Below are positions 8,225-18,822 of a DNA stretch of 64,000 nucleotides, in pieces. Position 1 is the first letter of the stretch. Every line of letters begins with the position of its first letter. This stretch comes from Cryobacterium sp. PH31-AA6 (GTDB lineage Bacteria > Actinomycetota > Actinomycetes > Actinomycetales > Microbacteriaceae). The notes under the pieces were generated by a model. The model was not told where the DNA came from. It ran no database searches and saw nothing but the letters and a program-made list of their open reading frames with translations. A program made the position numbers and the translations under genes. Location of the stretch: the NCBI RefSeq assembly GCF_030063195.1, contig NZ_JASISS010000011.1, positions 41,726 through 105,725 on the forward strand, given 5' to 3'.

Positions 8225-9901
8225 ATGCCCATCGACGTATACGACCCGACTCCGCTCGAACCGGGCACGCTCAGGGTCATCCCGATCGGGGGTCTGGGCG
8301 AGATCGGCCGTAACATGACCTCCTTCGAGATCGACGGCAAGATCCTCATCGTCGACTGCGGGGTACTGTTCCCCGAGGAGCACCAGCCGGGCGTCGACCT
8401 CATCCTGCCCGACTTCAGCCCGATCAGGGACCGCCTCGACGACATCCTCGGGGTCGTGCTCACCCACGGCCACGAGGACCACATCGGCGCCGTGCCCTAC
8501 CTGCTCAAGCTGCGCCAGGACATCCCGCTGATCGGGTCAGGGCTGACCCTCGCGTTCATCGAGGCCAAGCTCAAGGAACACAAGATCACGCCGTACACCC
8601 TCCAGGTCAAGGAGGGCCAGACGGAACGCCTCGGCCCGTTCAACCTCGAGTTCGTCGCCGTCAACCACTCGATTCCCGACGCCCTGGCGGTGGCGATCAA
8701 GACCGTCGCCGGCACCGTGCTGCACACCGGCGACTTCAAGATGGACCAGCTCCCGCTCGACCACCGTCTGACCGACCTGCGCGAATTCGCCAGGCTCGGC
8801 ACCGACGGCGTCGACCTCTTCCTGGTCGACTCGACGAATGCGGACGTCCCCGGCTTCACCCCGTCCGAACGGCTGATCGGACCGGTGCTCACGGACGTCA
8901 TCGCCCGCGCCCCGCGCCGGGTGATCGTCGCCAGCTTCTCCAGCCACGTGCACCGGGTGCAGCAGGTGCTCGACGCGGCCTACGCGAACGACCGACGGGT
9001 GGCGCTGCTGGGCCGGTCGATGGTGCGCAACATGACCATCGCCGCCGAGCTCGGCTACCTTCGGGTCCCGGAGGGGGTGCTGATCGATTTCAAGAAGGCC
9101 GGCAGCGTCCCCGACGACAAGATCGTCTACATGTCCACCGGATCGCAGGGCGAGCCGATGGCCGTGCTCAGCCGGATGGTGAACATGGACCACCAGGTCG
9201 AGGTGGGACTCGGGGACACCGTGATCCTCGCCTCCAGCCTGATCCCCGGCAACGAGAACGCGGTCTACCGCATCATCGACGGCCTGACCAAGCTCGGCGC
9301 CACCGTCGTGCACAAGGGCAACGCGAAGGTACACGTCTCCGGGCACGCCGCCGCCGGTGAGCTGACCTACTGCTACAACATCCTCAAGCCCAGGAATGTG
9401 CTGCCCGTGCACGGCGAATACCGCCACCTGGTCGCCAACGCCAAGCTCGCGGTCGAGACCGGCGTGCCCGACGCAAACGTTTTCCTCGCCGAAGACGGCA
9501 CGGTGCTCGACCTGCGCGCCGGCGTGGTGCGGAAGGTCGGCCAACTCGACCTGGGCTACGTCTACGTCGACGGGTCGACCGTCGGCGAGATCACCGAGGC
9601 CGACCTCAAGGACCGGCGCACCCTCGCTGAGGAGGGGTTCATCTCGATCATCATCGTCGTCGACGCTTCGACCGGTAAGGTCATCGTCGGCCCGGAGATC
9701 CACGCCAAAGGCTTCGCCGAGGACGACTCCGTCTTCGACGCGGTGCGACCCAAGATCGAGGCGGCACTGGCCGAGGCCGCGCAGAACGGAGTGCGCGATT
9801 CGCACGCCCTGCAGCAGATCGTGCGCCGCACGGTCGGCCGCTGGGTGAACGTCGCCTTCCGCCGCCGACCGATGATCGTTCCCCTGGTGATCGAGGCCTA
9901 G
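8225..9901 (+). CDS. rnj: ribonuclease J
   Basis: 558 residues. This metallo-beta-lactamase/beta-CASP ribonuclease acts in 5'-3' exonucleolytic and endonucleolytic RNA decay and rRNA maturation. The zinc motif HGHEDH lies near residues 80-85, with later HTGDFK and the beta-CASP histidine region VHVSGHAA. The C-terminal domain is complete. ATG 8225 has a clear ribosome-binding site (AGGAGGG, 8215-8221); the frame is open much further upstream inside dapA, but that part is only the shadow of dapA. Confidence 0.95.
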   Translation: MPIDVYDPTPLEPGTLRVIPIGGLGEIGRNMTSFEIDGKILIVDCGVLFPEEHQPGVDLILPDFSPIRDRLDDILGVVLTHGHEDHIGAVPYLLKLRQDIPLIGSGLTLAFIEAKLKEHKITPYTLQVKEGQTERLGPFNLEFVAVNHSIPDALAVAIKTVAGTVLHTGDFKMDQLPLDHRLTDLREFARLGTDGVDLFLVDSTNADVPGFTPSERLIGPVLTDVIARAPRRVIVASFSSHVHRVQQVLDAAYANDRRVALLGRSMVRNMTIAAELGYLRVPEGVLIDFKKAGSVPDDKIVYMSTGSQGEPMAVLSRMVNMDHQVEVGLGDTVILASSLIPGNENAVYRIIDGLTKLGATVVHKGNAKVHVSGHAAAGELTYCYNILKPRNVLPVHGEYRHLVANAKLAVETGVPDANVFLAEDGTVLDLRAGVVRKVGQLDLGYVYVDGSTVGEITEADLKDRRTLAEEGFISIIIVVDASTGKVIVGPEIHAKGFAEDDSVFDAVRPKIEAALAEAAQNGVRDSHALQQIVRRTVGRWVNVAFRRRPMIVPLVIEA

Positions 9902-10060
9902 GCCAACCGAACCCGGTCCCGGCCGGGGATTCGTCTGACCCGTCGCCCTCGACGGACCCCGAGCGGCTGGTCACCGAAAAGTCCGTTCCGTCAACGCCGG
10001 CTGGAATCGAGTGGGCGTGGGCTGACCCGGAAGTCGGGGGTCGGCGGTACCGTAGATCTC

Positions 10061-12913
10061 ATGGCTACGAGCACTAAGTCGACCGGGCGCGCCCGCACTG
10101 CACCCGCGCGCGGCACGACCGCGCGGAAGCCCGCCCAGAAGACCCAGGCCCAGAAGACCGTCAAGTTCACCTCCGGCGACCCGGGCCCGGGCCTGTTCGT
10201 CCGGTTCTGGATGGCGCTCGCCCACGTCACCGGAGGCGCCGCGCGCGCCCTCGGCCCCGAAAAGCTCTCCAAAGACGAGCGCCGCGACGGCCTGCCGTTC
10301 TTCCTCGTGCTCCTCGCCATCGCCGGGGCGGTGGTCGAGTGGTTCCTGATCAACAGCCCGGTCGCCCAGACCCTCGACGCCTGGACGTTCGGCGGCCTGT
10401 TCGGCCGCGTCGCGTTCGCCCTGCCCGTGATCATGCTGCTCTTCGCGGGCTGGCTTTTCCGCAAACCCAGTTCGGTGCACGACAACGGGCGGATCGGCAT
10501 CGGCCTGTCCCTGCTGCTCGTGTCGGTCTCCGGCCTCTGCCACATCTTCGGCGGCCAGCCCGCGCCCAGCGACGGCATGGAGGTGCTCGCGCTCTCCGGC
10601 GGCGTGATCGGCTGGATGGTCGCCGCCCCGCTGATCTACCTGACCACCGCCATCGGCGCCACGATCGTCGTCATCCTGCTCCTGACGCTCAGCCTCTTCA
10701 TCATCACGAAGACCCCACCGAACCGGATTGGCGCGCGCAGCCGCGAGCTTTACGCCTGGCTCTTCGGCGCCCAGCTTCCCGACGCGGAGGAACGCGCGGC
10801 TATGAAGGAAGCGAAGCTGGAGAAGACCCTGCAGCTCGAACTCGACGGCGTCGACGAGGACGCCAACGCCCTTCCCTGGTGGCGGCGCAACACCAGCAAG
10901 CGCGAGGAAGACCCCGATTTCAGCAGCGCGCTGAGCACGGATGCCGAGGCCGCCGGCGAGGCGGAGCCGCCCGCATCCGACCCGATGAGCATGCTGCTCG
11001 GCGGCGACGGTCGCGGCAGCTTCGACACCGCCCTCGAACCGGCGCAGCCCACGACTCCCGTCGTGAAGGACCACTACGGCACCGAGGTGCTCGAGGACCT
11101 GCGCCGGGCCGAGGCTGCCATCACACGTTTCACCGGTGAGATCGATGTGCAAAAACGGGGTTCGGCGACCGGACTGTACGCCGACGACCCGACCGGACAG
11201 ACCGAGGTGCTTCCCGGCTTCGACGAGCTCGACGCGGCAGCCCTGGCGCCGCGCCCGGAGACCGTCGCCCCTGAGCCGGCCGCCCCGTACCAGCTCCCCT
11301 CGACCACGACGCTGACCAAGGGGCCGCCCGCGAAGGCCCGCTCGGCCGCTAACGACGAGATCGTCAAGTCGATCACGGAGGTGCTTCGCCAGTTCCAGGT
11401 CGACGCGAAGGTCACCGGCTTCTCCCGCGGCCCGACCGTCACCCAGTACGAGATTGAACTCGGCCCCGGCGTCAAGGTGGAACGGGTCACCGCGCTGAGC
11501 AAGAACCTCTCCTACGCCGTGGCCTCGAACGAGGTGCGCATCCTCTCGCCCATCCCCGGCAAGAGCGCCATCGGCATCGAGATTCCCAACACCGACCGGG
11601 AGATCGTCACCCTCGGCGATGTGCTCCGCTCCGGGACCGCCACCAACAGCACCCATCCGATGACCATCGGTGTCGGCAAGGACGTCGGCGGCGGGTTCGT
11701 CATCGCCAACCTCGCGAAGATGCCCCACCTTCTCGTGGCCGGTTCCACCGGGTCGGGCAAGTCGAGCTTCGTGAACTCGATGATCACCAGCCTGCTCATG
11801 CGTGCCAAGCCCAGCGATGTGCGGATGGTGCTGATCGACCCGAAGCGGGTCGAGCTCGCCGCATACGCCGGCGTTCCGCACCTGATCACGCCCATCATCA
11901 CCAGCCCGAAGAAGGCCGCCGAGGCCCTGCAGTGGGTCGTCAAAGAGATGGACATGCGCTACGACGACCTGGCCAGCTTCGGCTTCCGCCACATCGACGA
12001 TTTCAACAAGGCCGTCGTGGGCAACGAGATCGTGCTGCCCGCCGGGAGCGCCCGCACCCTCAAGCCGTACCCCTACCTGCTCGTCGTCGTCGACGAGCTC
12101 GCCGACCTGATGATGGTCGCCCCGCGCGACGTCGAGGACTCGATCGTGCGCATCACCCAGCTCGCGCGCGCCTCCGGCATCCACCTGGTCCTGGCCACCC
12201 AGCGACCCAGCGTCGACGTCGTCACCGGCCTGATCAAGGCGAACGTGCCCTCCCGCCTCGCCTTCGCCGTGACCAGCGTCACCGACTCCCGGGTCATCCT
12301 CGACCAGCCGGGCGCGGACAAGCTGATCGGCCAGGGCGACGCCCTGTTCCTGCCGATGGGAGCGTCCAAGGCCATCCGTGTGCAGGGAGCCTGGGTCAAC
12401 GAGGCCGAGATTGAACGCGTCGTCAAGCATGTCACCCAGCAGGCCAGACCCGACTACCGGCCCGATGTGGCAATGGTCGCCCCGCGCAAGGAGATCGACT
12501 CCGACATCGGCGACGACCTCGAGGTTCTGCTCGCCGCGGCGGAGCTCGTCGTCTCGACCCAGTTCGGCTCGACCTCGATGCTGCAGCGAAAACTGCGGGT
12601 CGGTTTCGCGAAGGCCGGCCGCTTGATGGACCTGCTCGAGTCTCGGGAGATCGTCGGCCCGTCTGAGGGATCGAAGGCCCGGGACGTGCTCGTCACGGTC
12701 GAACAGCTACCCAGCGTGCTCGCGCTGCTGCGCGGGTCGGACGAGCAGCACCACGCGGCCACCGCGAACGCGCAGGCGGCCGCCGCGCACCAGGCGGATA
12801 GCGCACCCGACTCCCGATACGCCAACGACCCGGTCGCGAAAATGTCGGAGGGGTACCCTGAGGAAGAGGCCGCCCCCGATGAGGATGCCTGGCAACTGAC
12901 CGACAGGGAATGA
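10061..12913 (+). CDS. ftsK: DNA translocase FtsK/SpoIIIE
   Basis: 950 residues. It pumps chromosomal DNA across the division septum and activates dimer resolution. The N-terminus is a basic Ala/Pro/Lys tail, then about four transmembrane helices (roughly residues 85-225), an acidic linker of about 200 residues and the ATPase motor. The motor has Walker A GSTGSGKS near residue 565 and Walker [15 protein letters not shown]. The C-terminal gamma domain ([20 protein letters not shown]) reads polar DNA sequences. TACCGT (10048-10053) ends 7 nt before ATG 10061, so it may be leaderless. pgsA begins 3 nt after its stop. Confidence 0.96.
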   Translation: MATSTKSTGRARTAPARGTTARKPAQKTQAQKTVKFTSGDPGPGLFVRFWMALAHVTGGAARALGPEKLSKDERRDGLPFFLVLLAIAGAVVEWFLINSPVAQTLDAWTFGGLFGRVAFALPVIMLLFAGWLFRKPSSVHDNGRIGIGLSLLLVSVSGLCHIFGGQPAPSDGMEVLALSGGVIGWMVAAPLIYLTTAIGATIVVILLLTLSLFIITKTPPNRIGARSRELYAWLFGAQLPDAEERAAMKEAKLEKTLQLELDGVDEDANALPWWRRNTSKREEDPDFSSALSTDAEAAGEAEPPASDPMSMLLGGDGRGSFDTALEPAQPTTPVVKDHYGTEVLEDLRRAEAAITRFTGEIDVQKRGSATGLYADDPTGQTEVLPGFDELDAAALAPRPETVAPEPAAPYQLPSTTTLTKGPPAKARSAANDEIVKSITEVLRQFQVDAKVTGFSRGPTVTQYEIELGPGVKVERVTALSKNLSYAVASNEVRILSPIPGKSAIGIEIPNTDREIVTLGDVLRSGTATNSTHPMTIGVGKDVGGGFVIANLAKMPHLLVAGSTGSGKSSFVNSMITSLLMRAKPSDVRMVLIDPKRVELAAYAGVPHLITPIITSPKKAAEALQWVVKEMDMRYDDLASFGFRHIDDFNKAVVGNEIVLPAGSARTLKPYPYLLVVVDELADLMMVAPRDVEDSIVRITQLARASGIHLVLATQRPSVDVVTGLIKANVPSRLAFAVTSVTDSRVILDQPGADKLIGQGDALFLPMGASKAIRVQGAWVNEAEIERVVKHVTQQARPDYRPDVAMVAPRKEIDSDIGDDLEVLLAAAELVVSTQFGSTSMLQRKLRVGFAKAGRLMDLLESREIVGPSEGSKARDVLVTVEQLPSVLALLRGSDEQHHAATANAQAAAAHQADSAPDSRYANDPVAKMSEGYPEEEAAPDEDAWQLTDRE

Positions 12914-12916
12914 CCG

Positions 12917-13516
12917 ATGGACACACCACTCACGCCCGTCGCGCGGCCCAGCAACTGGAATCTGCCCAACCTGATCACCATCGTGCGGATCCTGCTGGCG
13001 CCGCTCTTCGTCTGGCTGCTCCTGGCCGATGCCGGCCAGGACGGCGCCCTCCGCTGGGCCGCCGCCGTGCTGTTCATCCTCGCGATCGCCACCGACGGGA
13101 TCGACGGCGCAATCGCCCGTCGCAACAACCAGGTCACCGATCTCGGCAAACTGCTCGACCCGATCGCGGACAAGGTGCTCACCGGTGGGGCCCTCGTCTC
13201 GCTGTCGATCCTCGGCGAGCTGTGGTGGTGGGTGACCATCGTCATCCTGGTCCGCGAAATCGGCATCACGGTCTTTCGGTTCCTGATGCTGCGGGACCGG
13301 GTCATCCCGGCGTCCCGGGGCGGCAAGCTCAAGACGGTGCTGCAGTCAGTGGCGATCTCCCTGGCGCTCGTGCCGCTGTGGTTGCTGCTGGGCGACTGGA
13401 TCTTCTGGCTGAACTGGACCGTCATGGCCGCCGCGCTGGTCGCCACCGTGGTCACCGGGGTCGGCTACCTCCTCGCCGCGCGTCGCGAGAACCGCGGCCC
13501 CCGAGCCGCCGGGTGA
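12917..13516 (+). CDS. pgsA: CDP-diacylglycerol-glycerol-3-phosphate 3-phosphatidyltransferase
   Basis: 199 residues with four to five membrane helices. The CDP-alcohol phosphatidyltransferase signature DGx2ARx8Gx3Dx3D is intact at about residues 57-79 (DGIDGAIARR followed by GKLLDPIADK). It makes phosphatidylglycerol phosphate in the inner membrane. It sits between ftsK and cinA, as in most actinobacteria. The ATG follows the ftsK stop by 3 nt and its stop overlaps the cinA start, so all three are one operon. Confidence 0.92.
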   Translation: MDTPLTPVARPSNWNLPNLITIVRILLAPLFVWLLLADAGQDGALRWAAAVLFILAIATDGIDGAIARRNNQVTDLGKLLDPIADKVLTGGALVSLSILGELWWWVTIVILVREIGITVFRFLMLRDRVIPASRGGKLKTVLQSVAISLALVPLWLLLGDWIFWLNWTVMAAALVATVVTGVGYLLAARRENRGPRAAG

Positions 13517-14025
13517 CGATCGCCGACGCGCCGGAGGGCACGGCAGCCCTGGTGGCCGCCCTGACCCGGGCGGGCCTCACGATCGCCGTCGCCGAGTCCC
13601 TCACCGGCGGCCTGCTCACGGCCGAACTGATCCGGATCCCCGGGGCCTCGCTCTGCGTCGCCGGGGGAGTCGTGGCCTACCAGACCGAACTCAAGCACAC
13701 CCTGCTCGGCGTCGACCTCGCGCTGCTGGCCGAACACGGCCCCGTGCATCCTGAGGTGGCCGTGCAGATGGCCCGCGGGGTGCGCGACCGGCTCGCCGTG
13801 GACGGCCGACCGGCCGATCTGGGCGTGGCGACGACCGGCGTCGCCGGCCCCGACCCGCAGGGCGGGCAGGCCCCAGGTACCGTCTTCCTCGGACTGTCCC
13901 GAGGTGCCGAAGCGTGGGCGATTCCCCTGCGGCTCACCGGGGATCGCGCGGCGATCCGCGCCCAAACCGTGGCCAGGGCGGTCGAAGCTGTGCAGACCCT
14001 GATAGCCGGGGCGACTGCGGAATAG
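13513..14025 (+). CDS. cinA: CinA C-terminal family protein (PncC-type amidohydrolase)
   Basis: 170 residues, equal to the C-terminal domain of CinA only. This domain deamidates nicotinamide mononucleotide in characterised members. AESLTGGLL (near residues 26-34) and the later ATTGVAGPDPQGG match the active-site loops. The GTG start overlaps the pgsA stop (GTGA). The longer open frame upstream is inside pgsA and is not CinA-like. Position before the clgR regulator is the usual actinobacterial arrangement. Confidence 0.9.
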   Translation: MTIADAPEGTAALVAALTRAGLTIAVAESLTGGLLTAELIRIPGASLCVAGGVVAYQTELKHTLLGVDLALLAEHGPVHPEVAVQMARGVRDRLAVDGRPADLGVATTGVAGPDPQGGQAPGTVFLGLSRGAEAWAIPLRLTGDRAAIRAQTVARAVEAVQTLIAGATAE

Positions 14026-14192
14026 TTCCCGCGACACGGCGGTTACAGAGTACAGATTCACAAGAAAAGCCCAGTAGTCGTGGGTAGTCTCGGGGTGTCG
14101 GATGAATGTAGTACTGTAAACAATCCCCACCCCAGACAGCAGATGACCGAAGTTCACAAGCAGTACTTAAAGGGTACGAGAAGGAGGTTCCG

Positions 14193-14501
14193 ATGATTCT
14201 TGTAAGACAGGAAATCGGCGATGTGCTCAGGGACTTCCGCCTGCAGAAGGGGCGCACCCTGCGACAGGTTGCGAGTAAGGCCAGCGTGGCTCTCGGCTAC
14301 CTCAGCGAGGTTGAGCGCGGTCAGAAGGAAGCGTCCTCCGAAATTCTGGCCTCCGTCGCAGATGCGCTGGACACCCCGATTTCGGTCATCATGCGCGAGG
14401 TGGGCGACCGTCTCGCGGTCATCGAAGGCATCGACCGGTTCCCGGACACCGTTCCGGACGAACTCGTGGCGAACTTCGACACCGGGCTGATGGTGCGCTG
14501 A
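14193..14501 (+). CDS. clgR: ClgR-type XRE transcriptional regulator
   Basis: 102 residues. A helix-turn-helix of the Cro/XRE class spans about residues 9-65 (TLRQVASKASVALGYLSEVE, with recognition helix after VALGYL). ClgR activates clp protease genes and its own gene in other actinobacteria and is itself a Clp substrate. The location immediately after cinA and before DUF3046-recA is diagnostic. ATG 14193 follows the strong site AAGGAGGT (14181-14188). The 167-nt gap upstream contains TACTGT (14112-14117), which could be a -10 box. Confidence 0.9.
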   Translation: MILVRQEIGDVLRDFRLQKGRTLRQVASKASVALGYLSEVERGQKEASSEILASVADALDTPISVIMREVGDRLAVIEGIDRFPDTVPDELVANFDTGLMVR

Positions 14502-14583
14502 CGATTCCGTCCGCGTCAGCCTCCCGAGTGATTCCGCTTCCCGCAGTGATCCCGCGTTCCGCAGCGATCCCCGTGGCTCCGGC

Positions 14584-14805
14584 ATGCGCCTGAGTGAGTT
14601 TCGCCAGGCTCTGAAAGATGAGTTCGGCGACGGCTACGGTCGCGTGCTCACCCGGGATCTCATCCTCACCGCCTTCGGGCGCACCGCCGACCAGGCCCTG
14701 GCCGGCGGTGCTCCGGCGCGCGAGGTGTGGCTGGCGCTCTGCGCCGAAACGGATGTCCCGAAGAGCCGTTGGTACGGCGCCGGACTCCCCGCCGCACGAA
14801 CGTAG
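14584..14805 (+). CDS. DUF3046 family protein
   Basis: 73 residues. MRLSEFRQALKDEFGDGYG and the C-terminal VPKSRWYGAGLP match DUF3046, a small conserved actinobacterial family almost always found just upstream of recA. No catalytic motif is visible and the function is unknown. The gene begins 82 nt after clgR. A LexA-type box lies between this gene and recA, so DUF3046 itself is outside the SOS transcript. Confidence 0.85.
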   Translation: MRLSEFRQALKDEFGDGYGRVLTRDLILTAFGRTADQALAGGAPAREVWLALCAETDVPKSRWYGAGLPAART

Positions 14806-14868
14806 CCCCTCCCTCGGGGCCCGCCCTGGTCGAGTTTCGACGACACGCCCGAACTGGGCGCTAAAAGC

Positions 14869-14884
14869 TCGAATACGTGTTCGG
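14869..14884. promoter_or_regulatory. LexA-type SOS box upstream of recA
   Basis: The 16-mer TCGAATACGTGTTCGG matches the Gram-positive/actinobacterial LexA site TCGAAC-N4-GTTCGA at 14 of its 12 fixed-plus-spacer positions except the sixth and last bases. A -10-like TAGGCT follows at 14892-14897, which would put the box over the -35 region, where LexA would block RNA polymerase. The start of recA is 209 bp downstream of the box, leaving a long untranslated leader. Confidence 0.75.
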
Positions 14885-15092
14885 CTCTTGATAGGCTCCT
14901 CAACAGCAGACGTTGATGACGCATTCTCCACGTTCGCCGCCGCTTCCGGCCAGTGTCGGGGGTGCGGCGTACAGTCGGTTTTCGTTAGAGACAGACAGCG
15001 AAATGCCTTGTCGAGAACGGCACCCGGGGTCTTCCCGGCGGTCGCGGTCGACAGCCTATAGGCGCCGAAACGCACGACCGAAGGAGTCCACC

Positions 15093-16220
15093 ATGGCATC
15101 AGCAGCAGACCGCGAAAAGGCGCTCGACAACGCCCTCGCCCAGATTGATCGCCAGTTCGGCAAGGGCTCGGTCATGCGTCTGGGCAGCGACGAACGCGCC
15201 CCGGTCGAGACCATTTCCACCGGCTCCATCGCCCTGGACGTCGCGCTGGGCATTGGCGGGCTCCCGCGCGGTCGCATCGTCGAGATCTACGGCCCGGAAT
15301 CCTCCGGAAAGACCACGCTCACCCTGCACGCCATCGCCAACGCGCAGAAGGGCGGCGGAATCGCCGCCTTCATCGACGCGGAGCACGCCCTCGACCCCGA
15401 ATACGCCAGGAAGCTCGGCGTCGATATCGACGCCCTCCTCGTCTCCCAGCCCGACACCGGCGAGCAGGCACTCGAGATCGCCGACATGCTCGTGCGCAGT
15501 GGCTCGATCGACCTCATCGTGATCGACTCCGTCGCCGCTCTGGTGCCCCGCGCCGAGATCGAGGGCGAGATGGGTGATTCCCACGTCGGACTCCAGGCCC
15601 GACTGATGTCCCAGGCGCTGCGCAAGCTCACCGGTGGCCTCAGCCAGACCAACACCACCATGATCTTCATCAACCAGCTGCGCGAAAAGATCGGCGTGTT
15701 CTTCGGCAGCCCGGAAACCACCGCCGGTGGAAAGGCGCTCAAGTTCTACGCGTCGGTCCGCCTGGACATCCGGCGCATCGAGACTCTGAAGGACGGCACC
15801 GAAGCCGTGGGTAACCGCACCAGGGTCAAGGTCGTCAAGAACAAGATGGCGCCGCCGTTCAAGCAGGCCGAGTTCGACATCATCTACGGCATCGGAATCT
15901 CACGTGAGGGCAGCCTGATCGACTTTGGCGTCGACCAGGGCATCGTGAAGAAGTCCGGGGCCTGGTATACCTACGACGGCGACCAGCTCGGTCAGGGCAA
16001 GGAGAACTCCCGTAACTTCCTGCTCAAGAACCCCGATATGGCCAATGAAATCGAGAAGAAGATCCTCTTCAAGCTCGGGGTCGGCCCGGAGGGTGCTGCG
16101 GCGAAGAAGGCCCAGATCGCGGCCGACGCTGCTGCCGCGGCCACCGCGGCCGCCGCGGCCAAGGAGGCCGGCCTCGACGTTAAGGTTCCCGTGAAGCTCG
16201 CCGCCCGCAAGGGAGCGTAG
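15093..16220 (+). CDS. recA: recombinase RecA
   Basis: 375 residues. It forms nucleoprotein filaments for strand exchange and triggers LexA self-cleavage. Walker [10 protein letters not shown] (about residues 67-75), the Walker B segment [11 protein letters not shown] and loop L2 near [19 protein letters not shown] sequence are intact. The C-terminus is an Ala-rich tail (14 of 17 residues Ala around residue 350) ending in a basic segment. ATG 15093 is set by AAGGAG (15081-15086); the frame extends upstream to 14913 but without RecA-like sequence. recX follows after 5 nt. Confidence 0.98.
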   Translation: MASAADREKALDNALAQIDRQFGKGSVMRLGSDERAPVETISTGSIALDVALGIGGLPRGRIVEIYGPESSGKTTLTLHAIANAQKGGGIAAFIDAEHALDPEYARKLGVDIDALLVSQPDTGEQALEIADMLVRSGSIDLIVIDSVAALVPRAEIEGEMGDSHVGLQARLMSQALRKLTGGLSQTNTTMIFINQLREKIGVFFGSPETTAGGKALKFYASVRLDIRRIETLKDGTEAVGNRTRVKVVKNKMAPPFKQAEFDIIYGIGISREGSLIDFGVDQGIVKKSGAWYTYDGDQLGQGKENSRNFLLKNPDMANEIEKKILFKLGVGPEGAAAKKAQIAADAAAAATAAAAAKEAGLDVKVPVKLAARKGA

Positions 16221-16225
16221 CCGGA

Positions 16226-16999
16226 ATGGTGCACTTCGAGCCGGCCGACGAGGTCACACCGATCAGCGCGGCCAGGGCCAGGAGCAAGGAACGCGCCGCG
16301 GCACGGTCGGGGTCCATCGACGAATCGGCCGGCTCGAACGCATCCGATGTTGCCGACGGGTCACTCGCCCCGGTGACCTACCTCCGGAGGGCTGTTCCTG
16401 CCGGGGACCCCGATTCCGTGGTCGAACTGTCGGAGGCCGCGTCCTGGTCAGCTGACGTTGAAGCCGAAGCCGAAGCCGACGTTGAAGCCGAAGCCGAAGC
16501 CGCGGTCGAACGGGAGCACGCGGAACAGGTTCTGCTGCAACGCCTTCGCGCACGCTCCCTGTCCGCGACGGAGTCCCGCACCGTGCTCATCGGCACCGAG
16601 ATCGCCGAACACGAGATCGACGAGGTCATCGAACGCTTCTCCGAACTCGGCTACATCGACGAGGGCCGGCTGGCCGACCAGATCCTGCACAGTCACCACG
16701 AGCGCAAGGGGCTGGGTCGCTCCGGTGTGCAGGCCGAGATGCGTCGACGCGGCCTCGACCAGGACCTGATCCTCGAGAAGCTCGAAGAGCTTCCCGACGA
16801 CGAGGCGGAACGGGCGATTGAGCTGGCCTGCAAGCGGGTGCAGCAACTGGGGCGCCTCGACGACCAGACCATCGACCGTCGCCTCACCGGGTTCCTGATG
16901 CGCAAGGGCTACGCCTCGTCCGCGGTTCGCCTGGCCGTGAAAGCGGCGCTGGCCTCCCGGTCGGGCTCCGGCGGGGCCTCCAAGGTACGGTTTCGGTAG
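16226..16999 (+). CDS. recX: regulatory protein RecX
   Basis: 257 residues; RecX dampens RecA filament growth. The three-helix RecX repeats occupy about residues 95-245, with the characteristic RGLGRSGVQAEMRRRGLD-like stretch (here HERKGLGRSGVQAEMRRRGL). The first ~95 residues are a low-complexity acidic extension that contains two copies of DVEAEAEA encoded by a perfect 24-bp tandem duplication at 16454-16501. It follows recA by 5 nt and belongs to the same transcript. Confidence 0.9.
   Translation: MVHFEPADEVTPISAARARSKERAAARSGSIDESAGSNASDVADGSLAPVTYLRRAVPAGDPDSVVELSEAASWSADVEAEAEADVEAEAEAAVEREHAEQVLLQRLRARSLSATESRTVLIGTEIAEHEIDEVIERFSELGYIDEGRLADQILHSHHERKGLGRSGVQAEMRRRGLDQDLILEKLEELPDDEAERAIELACKRVQQLGRLDDQTIDRRLTGFLMRKGYASSAVRLAVKAALASRSGSGGASKVRFR
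16454..16501 (+). repeat. 24-bp in-frame tandem duplication in recX
   Basis: GACGTTGAAGCCGAAGCCGAAGCC occurs twice head to tail, and each unit also contains the 6-bp motif GAAGCC three times. It encodes DVEAEAEA twice in the disordered N-terminal extension of RecX. A change in copy number would keep the frame. Confidence 0.9.
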
Positions 17000-17040
17000 C
17001 ACCCCGTTTCGCCGGTCCCGCGTTGCCAACCGTCCTCTCC

Positions 17041-17070
17041 GTCCCGGTGCTGCCCAGGCAGTGCCGGGAC
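17041..17070 (+). terminator. hairpin between recX and miaB
   Basis: GTCCCGG and CCGGGAC form the base of a 14-bp stem with two mismatches (TGCTGCC against GGCAGTG) around a CA loop. No T-run follows, so it may be a weak or Rho-assisted terminator after recA-recX. Confidence 0.5.
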
Positions 17071-17114
17071 GTCCAATCCAGCATTCAGGGTTGCACGCGT
17101 AAACTGAGGCCACT

Positions 17115-18818
17115 ATGACCCGCAGCACCCCCGCATCCGATTCTTCCGGCTCCCTGACTCTGAGCCGAGCCGCAGCCACCGACGACGACCCGATGACCCG
17201 CACCCGCACGCTGATCGCGCCGTCGACGGCGGCCAGGGACGCGGCCGGCCGTGCCCGCACCTACGAGGTGCGCACCTTCGGCTGTCAGATGAACGTGCAC
17301 GATTCGGAACGGCTGAGTGGTTCGCTCGAGGCGGCCGGCTACGTGCCCGCGGAGGGCGACGAGGCCGACATCGTCGTGCTGAACACCTGCGCCGTGCGTG
17401 AGAACGCCGATAACAAGCTTTACGGCAACCTCGGCCAGCTCGCCTCGGTGAAGCGTCGCCACGAGGGCATGCAGATTGCCGTGGGCGGCTGCCTCGCCCA
17501 GAAGGACAAGGATGTGATCCTGGCCAAGGCGCCCTGGGTCGACGTCGTGTTCGGCACGCACAACATGGGATCACTGCCCAGTCTGCTCGAACGGTCTCGC
17601 CACAATGGCGAGGCCCAGCTCGAGATCCTCGAGGCGTTGGAGACGTTCCCGTCGACCCTGCCGACCAAGCGCGACTCCAGCTACAGCGGCTGGGTGTCCA
17701 TCTCGGTCGGCTGCAACAACACCTGCACCTTCTGCATCGTCCCGGCCCTGCGCGGCAAGGAGAAGGATCGTCGCCCCGGCGAGATCCTCGCTGAGATCCA
17801 GTCACTCGTTGACGACGGCGCCATCGAGGTCACCCTGCTCGGTCAGAACGTCAACTCCTACGGGGTCGAGTTCGGCGACCGTCTCGCGTTCGGCAAGCTG
17901 CTTCGCGCCGCCGGACGGATCAAGGGGCTGGAACGCATCCGGTTCACCAGCCCGCACCCCGCCGCATTCACCGATGATGTCATCGACGCCATGGCCGAGA
18001 CTCCCGCCGTCATGCCGCAACTGCACATGCCCCTGCAGTCCGGCTCCGACCGCATCCTCAAATCCATGCGGCGCTCCTACCGTTCGGCGAAGTTCCTCGG
18101 AATCCTCGATCGGGTGCGCGCCCAGATGCCACACGCGGCGATCAGCACTGACATCATCGTCGGCTTCCCCGGCGAGACCGAGGAGGACTTCCAGGAGACC
18201 CTCCGCGTGGTCGAACAGGCCAGGTTCGCGACCGCCTTCACCTTCCAGTACTCGATCCGGCCGGGCACCCCCGCGGCGACCATGGCCGACCAGGTGCCCA
18301 AGGAGGTCGTTCAGGACCGCTACGAGCGTCTTGCCGCGCTCCAGGAACGCATCTCCTGGGAGGAGAACCAGTCCGTGATCGGCCGCGAGGTCGAGCTGCT
18401 CGTCGCCAACGGTGAGGGGCGCAAGGACGCGCACACCCACCGGCTGAGCGGGCGCGCCCCCGACAGCCGGCTGGTGCACTTCGACGTTCCGGCGGGTTCG
18501 GAACTGCCGCGGCCCGGCGACGTCGTCACCGTGACGGTGACGCAGGCCGCGCCCTTCCACCTGATCGCCGACTCGGCCGACGGCACCCCGCTGCGGATCC
18601 GACGTACCAGCGCCGGTGACGCGTGGGACCGTGCCGAGGCGGAGGCCTGTGGCGTGCCCAGCCACGGCGGCGCGTCCGCCTCGGGCGGCGCGGTCTCCCT
18701 CGGAATGCCGACACTGGGCCTGCCGTCGAGCCGCGCCCAGCCGACAGGATCGACCGGGTCGGCGCGCAGCGAGGTCTCGACGACCCCGATCTACGACGTC
18801 ACCGACGGGGAGCGCTAA
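17115..18818 (+). CDS. miaB: tRNA-2-methylthio-N6-dimethylallyladenosine synthase
   Basis: 567 residues. This radical-SAM enzyme adds the methylthio group at A37 of tRNAs already modified by MiaA. The N-terminal UPF0004 domain starts at [15 protein letters not shown]. The radical SAM cluster Cys residues are in GCNNTCTFC (about residues 199-207). A TRAM domain lies near residues 415-485, followed by a ~80-residue Ala/Ser/Pro tail that is longer than usual. ATG 17115 is 9 nt after TAAACT (17100-17105), fitting a leaderless or nearly leaderless mRNA. miaA follows after 4 nt. Confidence 0.95.
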   Translation: MTRSTPASDSSGSLTLSRAAATDDDPMTRTRTLIAPSTAARDAAGRARTYEVRTFGCQMNVHDSERLSGSLEAAGYVPAEGDEADIVVLNTCAVRENADNKLYGNLGQLASVKRRHEGMQIAVGGCLAQKDKDVILAKAPWVDVVFGTHNMGSLPSLLERSRHNGEAQLEILEALETFPSTLPTKRDSSYSGWVSISVGCNNTCTFCIVPALRGKEKDRRPGEILAEIQSLVDDGAIEVTLLGQNVNSYGVEFGDRLAFGKLLRAAGRIKGLERIRFTSPHPAAFTDDVIDAMAETPAVMPQLHMPLQSGSDRILKSMRRSYRSAKFLGILDRVRAQMPHAAISTDIIVGFPGETEEDFQETLRVVEQARFATAFTFQYSIRPGTPAATMADQVPKEVVQDRYERLAALQERISWEENQSVIGREVELLVANGEGRKDAHTHRLSGRAPDSRLVHFDVPAGSELPRPGDVVTVTVTQAAPFHLIADSADGTPLRIRRTSAGDAWDRAEAEACGVPSHGGASASGGAVSLGMPTLGLPSSRAQPTGSTGSARSEVSTTPIYDVTDGER

Positions 18819-18822
18819 CCGG

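Noticed and set aside
14821..14845. Another copy of the TCGAG repeat before recA (GGTCGAGTTTCGACG)
   Set aside because: Only the first few bases match the array; too short to count as a copy.
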